DNA of 64,000 nt from Janthinobacterium sp. 17J80-10 (GTDB lineage: Bacteria; Pseudomonadota; Gammaproteobacteria; Burkholderiales; Burkholderiaceae_D): positions 1,116,001 through 1,180,000 of the forward strand of contig NZ_CP035311.1 of the NCBI RefSeq assembly GCF_004114795.1, written 5' to 3'. The position numbers and the translations under genes are program-made. Shown piece after piece: positions 57,342 to 64,000 of the stretch (within the stretch, counting starts at the first letter, position 1; each line of letters begins with the position of its first letter). The notes below the pieces were generated by a model. That model made no database searches. It saw only the letters and a list, made by a program, of their open reading frames with translations, and was not told the origin of the DNA.

Positions 57342-57769
57342 TGGAAAACCGGCGTGCCTGTGTGCACTTCCGGCATCTTGCCGGGGACGATGCTGGCATG
57401 GTGCGTCGCCAGGCGCCAGCCATGCGGCGTCTTCAGGTAGACGTTGGTGGCGAGGACGTGCATCTCGCTGCCTTCATGCGGGCCCTGGCGCACATCCTCG
57501 ATGACGCTGTGCACGGCGCTCATCATGTTTTGCATGGCATGCAATTGCACCGGGCGGATATGTATGCCGCCGCGCTCGAAGATGGCTTCCCAGGAAGCGC
57601 GGATGGCGGCGTGGCCGACCAGGCGGGGGGCGCCCGGATGCACGCAGACGATTTCTTCTTCCTCTGACCAGAGGGCCATCAGAGCGTCGAGGTCGGCGTG
57701 GCTGAGCGCGTCATAAAAAGCCGCTTCAACTTCTTCGACGGTGCCCAGCGGCTTGCGTGACTTGGCCAT
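57338..57769 (-). CDS. SnoaL/NTF2-like small protein
   Basis: A 143-residue protein with the cone-shaped NTF2-like fold, as judged from EEVEAAFYDALSHADLDALMALWSEEEEIVCVHPGAPRLVGHAAIRASWEAIF and the C-terminal VYLKTPHGWRLATHHAS. Family members include ketosteroid isomerase-like and DUF4440 proteins; no catalytic assignment is possible. The ATG at 57769 gives the usual length. It ends in an ATGA overlap with the YheT-like gene. Confidence 0.88.
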   Translation of the reverse strand: MAKSRKPLGTVEEVEAAFYDALSHADLDALMALWSEEEEIVCVHPGAPRLVGHAAIRASWEAIFERGGIHIRPVQLHAMQNMMSAVHSVIEDVRQGPHEGSEMHVLATNVYLKTPHGWRLATHHASIVPGKMPEVHTGTPVFH

Positions 57770-57786
57770 GGCGTGCGCTGCAGGAA

Positions 57787-57987
57787 TCAGTGGTGGCCGG
57801 CGTGGGCGCCGGCCTTGAGACGGTACACCGTGCCGCAGTAGGGGCATTTCGCTTCGCCGCTGGCGGCAAAGTCCAGAAATACGCGCGGATGCGAAGACCA
57901 CAGCGGCATGTTCGGGTTGGGGCAATAGGCCGAGGTGTAGCTGGCATCGTCCAGTTCCACTACGGTGACATCAATTTTTTCGCTCAT
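57787..57987 (-). CDS. Small zinc-finger protein (zf-CHCC type)
   Basis: A 66-residue protein with one Cys in YCPNPNMPLW, a His in SSHPRVFLDF and a CPYCGTVYRL motif, the C-H-C-C zinc site shared with the NDUFS6/zf-CHCC family. Such proteins are conserved next to ilvE in Burkholderiales. A His-rich tail (AGAHAGHH) ends it. It lies between ilvE and the NTF2-like gene on the same strand. Confidence 0.9.
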   Translation of the reverse strand: MSEKIDVTVVELDDASYTSAYCPNPNMPLWSSHPRVFLDFAASGEAKCPYCGTVYRLKAGAHAGHH

Positions 57988-58012
57988 CGGGGTTCTCCAG
58001 GTTTTGTAATCT

Positions 58013-58933
58013 TCAGACGTGTGCCAGCCAGTGCTGGTATTGGGGCGCTTCGCCAGCCACCACCTGGAAGAACAGCTTTTGCAGTTTTTCCGTGATGGGG
58101 CCGCGGCTGCCGCTGCCGATCTGGCGGTTGTCGAGTTCGCGGATCGGCGTGATTTCGGCGGCCGTGCCGGTAAAGAAGGCTTCGTCGCAGCAGTAGACTT
58201 CATCGCGGGTAATGCGTTTTTCGATCACTTCAATGCCGTGGTCGCGCGCCAGGGTCAGCACGGCATCGCGCGTGATGCCATCCAGGCAGGAAGCGAGGTC
58301 GGGCGTGTAGAGCTTGCCATTCTTGACCATGAAAAAGTTCTCACCCGAACCTTCCGAGACATAACCTTCCGTATCCAGCAGCAGGGCTTCGTCGTAGCCA
58401 TCGGCCAGGGCTTCCTGGTTGGCCAGGATCGAGTTGATATAGTTGCCGGACGCCTTGGCGCGTACCAGCATGACATTGACGTGGTGGCGGGCGAAAGACG
58501 ATGTCTTGACACGGATGCCGCGGCTCAGGCCTTCCTCGCCAAGATAGGCGCCCCATTCCCAGGCAGCGACCGCGACGTGGATGGTATTGCCCTTGGCCGA
58601 GACGCCGAGTTTTTCGGAGCCGATCCAGACCAGCGGGCGGATATAACAGGATTCAAGCTTGTTTTCGCGCACGACCTGGCGTTGCGCTTCCATTACCGTA
58701 TCGAAGTCGAACGGAATAGTCAGCTGGAAAATCTTGGCCGAATTGAACAGGCGGCGCGTGTGTTCTTCCAGGCGGAAAATGGCCGTGCCCTGCGCCGTCT
58801 TGTAGGCGCGCACGCCCTCGAATACCGCCATGCCGTAGTGCAGGGAATGCGTCAGCACATGAATTTTGGCATCCCGCCATTCGATCAGCTTGCCATCCTG
58901 CCAGATCTTGCCATCACGATCGTCCATCGACAT
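58013..58933 (-). CDS. ilvE: Branched-chain amino acid aminotransferase IlvE
   Basis: A 306-residue class IV PLP aminotransferase for the last step of Val, Leu and Ile synthesis. Segments are THSLHYGMAVFEGVRAY, the lysine in VRAKASGNYINSILANQEAL and VSEGSGENFFMVKNG, with the cofactor loop FFTGTAAEITPI. I prefer the ATG at 58933, which has GGAGA about 8 bases upstream; the ATG at 58939 is too close to it. Divergent from the azlCD exporter genes, so a branched-chain amino acid theme joins the two. Confidence 0.96.
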   Translation of the reverse strand: MSMDDRDGKIWQDGKLIEWRDAKIHVLTHSLHYGMAVFEGVRAYKTAQGTAIFRLEEHTRRLFNSAKIFQLTIPFDFDTVMEAQRQVVRENKLESCYIRPLVWIGSEKLGVSAKGNTIHVAVAAWEWGAYLGEEGLSRGIRVKTSSFARHHVNVMLVRAKASGNYINSILANQEALADGYDEALLLDTEGYVSEGSGENFFMVKNGKLYTPDLASCLDGITRDAVLTLARDHGIEVIEKRITRDEVYCCDEAFFTGTAAEITPIRELDNRQIGSGSRGPITEKLQKLFFQVVAGEAPQYQHWLAHV

Positions 58934-59079
58934 GGTCATTCTCCAGAAAATGATTTATGCAAAACCAAGATTTTACCCCGGATAAGGCCTTGAAAGAATC
59001 CGCACGGTGCACCGGCTTCCCCGGTAAAATATGCTCGTAAGCAACATTATTAGCGGCGATGCCCTGGACTGGATGTCCT

Positions 59080-59128
59080 GGCATGCGCTTTATATTTCAG
59101 CGCCATGCAGGCCAAGCCGCATGGCGCT
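59080..59128 (+). other. Alternative hairpins in the azlC leader
   Basis: AGCGCCATGC (59099-59108) and GCATGGCGCT (59119-59128) form a perfect 10-bp stem ending 12 bases before the azlC ATG. The upstream GGCATGCGC (59080-59088) could instead pair with GCGCCATGC. Two exclusive folds so close to the start look like a translation switch. Confidence 0.4.
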
Positions 59129-59140
59129 TCAGTTTGAAGT

Positions 59141-59896
59141 ATGGGAAAAATGACATTCAGGTTGCCGGCGCCGGGCGTGCCTGCAGCCGAACGTGCTGCT
59201 TTTGACGAAGCTGTCGCGACGGCTTTACCAGCCATGGCAGGCATTTTTGCGTGGGGCATGGTGACTGCCATGGCCATGCTCAAGGCTGGCCTGACGGTCG
59301 GGCAGACGCTGGGCATGACTTTTATTGTGTTTGCCGGATCAGCCCAGCTGGCGTGCCTGCCGCTCATCATTGCCAATGCTTCCGTTTGGGTGGTGTTCGC
59401 CACGGCCCTGGTGGTTAACCTGCGCTTCGTCATCTTCGCCGCGGCCATGGGGCCGCATCTGGCGCATTTGCCCTGGTACAAGCGTCTCTGGCAAGGCTAT
59501 TTGAATGCCGACCTGACCATGGCGCTGTTTTCCCAGCGCTTCCCGCCGCATACCCAGCCGCAGCCCCAGGGCAAGGAAGGATATGCCACCGGCATCAATT
59601 ACCTGAACTGGTGCGCCTGGCAAGCCGGCTCGGTAGTGGGCATTCTGCTGGCAAGCCAGATTCCGCAGAGCTGGGGTATTGCCTTTGCCGGCACGCTGGC
59701 CTTGTTGGCCGTGCTGATTCCGCTGACCATGAATGCCGCGGCGCTGGCCGGCGTCATCGTGGCCGCCGCCCTGTCGGTGGCGACCGTGCACTGGCCGTAT
59801 CGGCTCGGGCTGCTGGTTGCGGTCGTCGCAGGCATGCTGGTGGCGATGGCCATCGACAAACTGGATGCGCGCCGCAAGGCACGGGGGCAGGCATGA
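59141..59896 (+). CDS. azlC: AzlC-family branched-chain amino acid exporter subunit
   Basis: A 251-residue membrane protein, large subunit of the AzlCD (LIV-E) exporter. Family segments are ALPAMAGIFAWGMVTAMAML, GMTFIVFAGSAQLACLPLI, NLRFVIFAAAMGPHL and the hydrophobic C-terminal helices. The ATG at 59141 is used; the one at 59150 is also possible. It overlaps azlD by 4 bases (ATGA). Confidence 0.93.
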   Translation: MGKMTFRLPAPGVPAAERAAFDEAVATALPAMAGIFAWGMVTAMAMLKAGLTVGQTLGMTFIVFAGSAQLACLPLIIANASVWVVFATALVVNLRFVIFAAAMGPHLAHLPWYKRLWQGYLNADLTMALFSQRFPPHTQPQPQGKEGYATGINYLNWCAWQAGSVVGILLASQIPQSWGIAFAGTLALLAVLIPLTMNAAALAGVIVAAALSVATVHWPYRLGLLVAVVAGMLVAMAIDKLDARRKARGQA

Positions 59897-60228
59897 GCGA
59901 CCTCGACGTCTGGATCACCATTGGCCTGATGTTTGTTGCTACTGTTGTAACGCGCAGTTCTTTTTTCATGCTGGGCGATGCCGTCAAGCTGCCGGACTGG
60001 ATGCGGCACGCCTTGCGCTACGCTCCGGCCGCCGCACTGGCTGCTGCCATTGCGCCGGATTTGCTGCTGGCAACCGGCGGTGCTGGAAATTTAACTCTGA
60101 CCCCGATTAATCCGAAATTGCTTGCGGCGGCAGGGGCAGCAGCGTTCTTTATGGCAACTCGACACATGCTGGGCACGATTGCCGTCGGCATGGCCTTGTT
60201 CACGGCGTTTCGGTTGTTTTTGATCTGA
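59893..60228 (+). CDS. azlD: AzlD-family small exporter subunit
   Basis: A 111-residue protein with three to four helices, the small partner of AzlC. It opens with WITIGLMFVATVVTRSSFFMLG and has LRYAPAAALAAAIAPDLLL in the middle and FFMATRHMLGTIAVGMALF at the end, as in the AzlD family. The start at 59893 overlaps azlC by 4 bases. Confidence 0.93.
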   Translation: MSDLDVWITIGLMFVATVVTRSSFFMLGDAVKLPDWMRHALRYAPAAALAAAIAPDLLLATGGAGNLTLTPINPKLLAAAGAAAFFMATRHMLGTIAVGMALFTAFRLFLI

Positions 60229-60340
60229 AGCAGCGGGTTGCGCGTCCGGGCTTTTCGGCCTTGAAGCGCGATGGCTTTTTTGCAGGGTCCGGGTGGGGTA
60301 AAATGGCGGTTTTTCCATTTTTCGCGATTCACGGGGATTT

Positions 60341-61534
60341 ATGCAATTCAAACGCCTGGGCGATTTGTGCGCCAACCAGCAACTGCAGGGCAAACGTGTC
60401 TTTATCCGCGCCGATCTGAACGTGCCGCAGGACGATGCCGGCAACATCACCGAAGATACCCGCATCCGCGCCTCGGTCCCGGCGATCCGCATGGCGCTCG
60501 ACGCCGGCGCGGCCGTCATGGTGACATCCCACCTGGGCCGCCCGACCGAGGGCGAATTCAAGCCGGAAGATACGCTGGCGCCGATCGCCTCGCGCCTGAC
60601 CGACTTGCTGGGCCAGCCGGTCGAGTTGCGCCAGAACTGGGTCGATGGCGTGGAAGTTGCGCCCGGCCAGGTGGTCTTGCTGGAAAATTGCCGTGTAAAC
60701 AAGGGCGAGAAAAAGAACAGCGATGAGCTGGCAAAGAAAATGGCCAGCCTGTGCGACGTCTACGTCAACGATGCCTTCGGCACCGCGCACCGCGCCGAAG
60801 CGACCACCCATGGCATGGCAAAGTACGCGCCGGTAGCCTGCGCCGGCCCCTTGCTGGCAGCCGAACTCGATGCGCTGGGCAAGGCCCTGGGCCAGCCGGC
60901 ACGTCCGCTGGTGGCCATCGTTGCAGGCTCCAAGGTCTCGACCAAGCTTTCCATCCTGGAGTCGCTGGCTGACAAGGTCGACAACCTTATCGTTGGCGGC
61001 GGCATCGCCAATACCTTCCTGCTGGCCGCGGGTCTGAAGATCGGCAAGTCGCTGGCCGAAGCGGACCTGGTGGCGGACGCCAAGCGCATCATCGACAAGA
61101 TGGCTGCACGTGGCGCCTCCGTGCCGATTCCGGTGGATGTGGTATGCGCCAAGGAATTTGCGCCGACGGCTGTTGCCACCACCAAGGCCGTGGCGGACGT
61201 GACCGACGACGACCTGATTCTCGACATCGGCCCGCAAACCGCAGCGCTGTTAGCCGAACAACTCGCGCAAGCGGGCACGATCGTCTGGAATGGCCCGGTC
61301 GGCGTGTTCGAATTTGACCAGTTTGCCGGCGGCACCAGGACCCTGGCGCAGGCAATTGCCGAATCCAAGGCATTTTCCATTGCCGGTGGTGGCGACACCC
61401 TGGCGGCGATCGCCAAGTACGAAATAACCGACAAGGTCGGTTATATCTCCACCGGCGGCGGTGCCTTCCTGGAATTCCTGGAGGGCAAGACTCTGCCGGC
61501 AGTGGCGGTGCTGCAGGAACGCGCCGCCGCCTGA
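60341..61534 (+). CDS. pgk: Phosphoglycerate kinase
   Basis: A 397-residue glycolytic/gluconeogenic enzyme. Signature segments are [14 protein letters not shown] near the N-terminus, [46 protein letters not shown]-type [20 protein letters not shown], and the C-terminal [16 protein letters not shown] and [15 protein letters not shown]. Length is normal. Followed by pyk and the class II aldolase gene on the same strand, a glycolysis cluster common in this group. Confidence 0.98.
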   Translation: MQFKRLGDLCANQQLQGKRVFIRADLNVPQDDAGNITEDTRIRASVPAIRMALDAGAAVMVTSHLGRPTEGEFKPEDTLAPIASRLTDLLGQPVELRQNWVDGVEVAPGQVVLLENCRVNKGEKKNSDELAKKMASLCDVYVNDAFGTAHRAEATTHGMAKYAPVACAGPLLAAELDALGKALGQPARPLVAIVAGSKVSTKLSILESLADKVDNLIVGGGIANTFLLAAGLKIGKSLAEADLVADAKRIIDKMAARGASVPIPVDVVCAKEFAPTAVATTKAVADVTDDDLILDIGPQTAALLAEQLAQAGTIVWNGPVGVFEFDQFAGGTRTLAQAIAESKAFSIAGGGDTLAAIAKYEITDKVGYISTGGGAFLEFLEGKTLPAVAVLQERAAA

Positions 61535-61604
61535 CCGGCCTGATGAAAGGGGCATGCCTGGCATGCCCGTCCCCTGACTTTTTTTGATGGAAAAAACACT
61601 CTGC

Positions 61605-63041
61605 ATGCGCCGCGCCACTAAAATTGTTGCCACCATCGGTCCCGTTTCGAGCGACCTGGACACCCTGACCCGCATGATCCAGGCAGGCGTGGACGTCGTC
61701 CGCCTGAATTTTTCGCATGGAAAGGCGCAAGATCATATCGACCGCGCAAGGCTCGTGCGTGAAGCCGCGCAGGCCTGCGGCCGCGAAGTGGCCATCATGG
61801 CGGACTTGCAGGGTCCGAAAATCCGCGTCGGCAAATTCGAGCATGGCAAGATCATGCTGGAAAAGGGGGCCAAGTTCATCCTCGATGCCAATTGCGAAAT
61901 GGGCAACCAGGACCAGGTCGGCCTCGATTACAAGGAACTGCCGCGCGACCTGAAGCCGCGTGACGTGCTTCTGCTCAACGATGGCCTGATCGTGCTGGTG
62001 GTCGACAAGGTCGTCGGCAGCGCTATCCATACCACCGTGAAAATCGGCGGCGAGCTGTCCAACAACAAGGGCATCAATCGCCAGGGCGGCGGCCTGTCTG
62101 CGCCGGCGCTGACGGCCAAGGACATGGAAGACGTCAAGACGGCCATGGCCATGCAGGCGGATTATGTTGCCGTGTCCTTCCCCAAGAATGCGTCCGACAT
62201 GATCATGGCGCGCCAGCTGGCCAATATTGCTGGCGAGGCCCATCGCCACAAGCCGATGATGATCGCCAAGATCGAACGCGCCGAGGCGATTCCTGCCCTG
62301 CAGGAAATCCTCGATGCTTCCGACGGCATCATGGTGGCGCGCGGCGACCTGGCGGTGGAAGTGGGCAATGCCGCCGTGCCGGCGCTGCAAAAGCGCATGA
62401 TCAAGATGGCGCGCGCCTCCAACAAGGTAGCCATTACGGCCACCCAAATGATGGAATCGATGATCGTCAATGCGATCCCGACGCGCGCCGAAGTCTCCGA
62501 CGTGGCCAACGCCGTGCTGGACGGCACCGACGCCGTGATGACCTCGGCCGAAACCGCGTCCGGCCGCTATCCGATTGAAACCGTCGAAGCCATGGCGGCG
62601 ATCTGCCTGGAAGCGGAAAAGTCCGAGGAATACTCGCTGGACGATGACTTCATGAACAAGACCTTTACCCGCATCGACCAGTCGATCGCGTATGGCGCCT
62701 TGTTTACCGCCCACCACCTGGGTGTGAAAGCGATTGTTGCCCTGACCGAATCCGGTTCCACGGCCCTCTGGATGAGCCGCTACGATATTGCCATTCCCAT
62801 CCTGGCGATGACCCACGTCCTGGGCACCCAGCGCAAGGCTTCCCTGTACCGCAATGTGCAGACCTTCGAAATGAACCATTCGCTCGATAGCGAAGCCGTC
62901 ATGAAAGCCGCGGAAGATTTGCTTCTAGCCAAGGGCCTGGTGCAAAAAGGTGACATGATCGTGGTGACCTGGGGCGAGCCGATGGGACAGGTCGGCGGCA
63001 CGAATGCCCTGAAGATCGTGCGTGTCGGGGAAAACTGTTAA
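61605..63041 (+). CDS. pyk: Pyruvate kinase
   Basis: A 478-residue enzyme making pyruvate and ATP from phosphoenolpyruvate. It begins MRRATKIVATIGPVSSD at 61605, as the family does; the ATG at 61587 adds six residues and has no better ribosome site. Motifs are VVRLNFSHGKAQDHI, IMADLQGPKIRVG, the active-site block PMMIAKIERAEAIPAL, MVARGDLAVEVG and VAITATQMMESMI. It lies 70 bases after pgk. Confidence 0.97.
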   Translation: MRRATKIVATIGPVSSDLDTLTRMIQAGVDVVRLNFSHGKAQDHIDRARLVREAAQACGREVAIMADLQGPKIRVGKFEHGKIMLEKGAKFILDANCEMGNQDQVGLDYKELPRDLKPRDVLLLNDGLIVLVVDKVVGSAIHTTVKIGGELSNNKGINRQGGGLSAPALTAKDMEDVKTAMAMQADYVAVSFPKNASDMIMARQLANIAGEAHRHKPMMIAKIERAEAIPALQEILDASDGIMVARGDLAVEVGNAAVPALQKRMIKMARASNKVAITATQMMESMIVNAIPTRAEVSDVANAVLDGTDAVMTSAETASGRYPIETVEAMAAICLEAEKSEEYSLDDDFMNKTFTRIDQSIAYGALFTAHHLGVKAIVALTESGSTALWMSRYDIAIPILAMTHVLGTQRKASLYRNVQTFEMNHSLDSEAVMKAAEDLLLAKGLVQKGDMIVVTWGEPMGQVGGTNALKIVRVGENC

Positions 63042-63079
63042 TACTGATTTATTTGATTTGATTATTAGGGAGATTTACC

Positions 63080-64000
63080 ATGCCACTCGTATCGATGCGC
63101 CAGTTGCTCGACCATGCCGCCGAAAACGGCTACGGTTTGCCGGCATTCAACGTCAATAACCTGGAACAGGTTTCCGCCATCATGGCTGCCGCCGATGAAG
63201 TCGGCGCGCCGGTGATCATGCAAGCCTCGGCGGGCGCGCGCAAGTATGCCGGTGAAGCCTTCCTGCGCCACCTGATTTCGGCGGCCGTGGAAGCCTACCC
63301 GCATATCCCGGTGGTCATGCACCAGGATCACGGCCAGTCGCCGGCGGTCTGCATGGCAGCCATCAAGTCCGGCTTCACCTCGGTGATGATGGATGGCTCG
63401 CTGACCGAAGACGGCAAGACCGTTGCCAGCTACGAATACAACGTCGACGTCTCGCGCGAAGTGGTGAAGTTCTCGCATTCGATCGGCGTTACCGTCGAAG
63501 CCGAGCTGGGCGTGCTCGGTTCGCTGGAAACCATGAAGGGCGACAAGGAAGACGGCCACGGCGCCGAAGGCACCATGACCCGCGAGCAGCTCCTGACCGA
63601 CGTCGCCCAGGCTGCCGATTTCGTCAAGCAGACCCAGTGCGACGCCCTGGCGATCGCCATCGGCACTTCGCACGGCGCCTACAAATTCTCGCGCAAGCCC
63701 ACCGGCGACATCCTGGCGATCGACCGCATCAAGGAAATCCACGCGCGCATCCCCAACACCCACCTGGTGATGCACGGTTCGTCTTCCGTGCCGCAGGAAT
63801 TGCTGGCCGTGATCCGCGAATTCGGCGGCGACATGAAAGAAACCTATGGCGTGCCGGTCGAGGAAATCCAGGAAGGCATCAAGCATGGCGTGCGCAAGAT
63901 CAATATCGACACCGATATTCGCCTGGCCATGACTGCAGCGATCCGTCGCTACCTGTTCGAGAACCCGTCCAAGTTCGATCCGCGCGATTACCTGAAGCCG
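63080..64000 (+). CDS. fba: Class II fructose-bisphosphate aldolase (C-terminus beyond window)
   Basis: A zinc-dependent aldolase; 307 codons are visible and open to the right edge, with about 40-50 residues missing. It begins [27 protein letters not shown]. Zinc and catalytic residues lie in [28 protein letters not shown] and [21 protein letters not shown] is near the visible end. This is the long Calvin-cycle/glycolytic type found in betaproteobacteria. It follows pyk by 38 bases, with AGGGAG as ribosome site. Confidence 0.97.
   Translation, partial: MPLVSMRQLLDHAAENGYGLPAFNVNNLEQVSAIMAAADEVGAPVIMQASAGARKYAGEAFLRHLISAAVEAYPHIPVVMHQDHGQSPAVCMAAIKSGFTSVMMDGSLTEDGKTVASYEYNVDVSREVVKFSHSIGVTVEAELGVLGSLETMKGDKEDGHGAEGTMTREQLLTDVAQAADFVKQTQCDALAIAIGTSHGAYKFSRKPTGDILAIDRIKEIHARIPNTHLVMHGSSSVPQELLAVIREFGGDMKETYGVPVEEIQEGIKHGVRKINIDTDIRLAMTAAIRRYLFENPSKFDPRDYLKP

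Overview
The window is a 64 kb piece of a bacterial chromosome, GC-rich and densely coded. Gene content and order (bamE-fur, hrcA-nadK-recN-hemH-grpE-dnaK-dnaJ, recA-recX-sucCD, pgk-pyk-fba) fit a betaproteobacterium of the Burkholderiales, most likely Oxalobacteraceae (Herminiimonas/Janthinobacterium/Collimonas-like). This assignment is inferred from content; no search was run. I saw no rRNA, tRNA, insertion sequence, prophage or CRISPR array.

Layout. 1-5.2 kb, minus strand: bamE, dapB, exbB, exbD, an orphan barstar-like gene and leuS (cut by the left edge). 5.2-14.6 kb: fur, then the heat-shock region, with hrcA on the minus strand facing nadK-recN-hemH-grpE-dnaK-dnaJ. Good sigma-32-type promoters precede hrcA, grpE and dnaK. 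14.6-18.4 kb: a PhnD-like periplasmic binding protein translationally coupled to a PAS-PAS-GGDEF-EAL membrane protein. 18.5-25 kb: carbonic anhydrase, a minus-strand run hda-HAD phosphatase-pcnB-folK-DUF486-panB, and purM. 25.1-29.3 kb: a complete Anbu operon (proteasome-like Anbu, transglutaminase-like protease, alpha-E protein, circularly permuted ATP-grasp ligase). It is divergent from recA-recX, and a LexA box lies between them. 31.6-33.7 kb: sucCD, followed by a PP2C phosphatase.

34.8-50.7 kb is the accessory part. A plus-strand surface-glycan cluster (nucleotide-sugar dehydrogenase, aminotransferase, three methyltransferases, flippase, three glycosyltransferases) is visibly more AT-rich than its flanks. 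It meets a minus-strand set head-on at about 44.2 kb. That second set begins at a type IV pilin gene with a sigma-54-type promoter and continues with a TMTC-like GT-C membrane glycosyltransferase, a polyprenyl-phosphate sugar synthase-like GT2, a GT4, an epimerase and a GT2. I read it as a candidate pilin (or surface protein) O-glycosylation island, the most interesting system in the window together with the Anbu operon.

51-64 kb: moaC, a BepA-like M48 protease, an MBOAT/SGNH acyl-transfer pair, small conserved genes, ilvE divergent from azlCD (branched-chain amino acid metabolism and export), then lower glycolysis genes pgk, pyk and fba (cut by the right edge).
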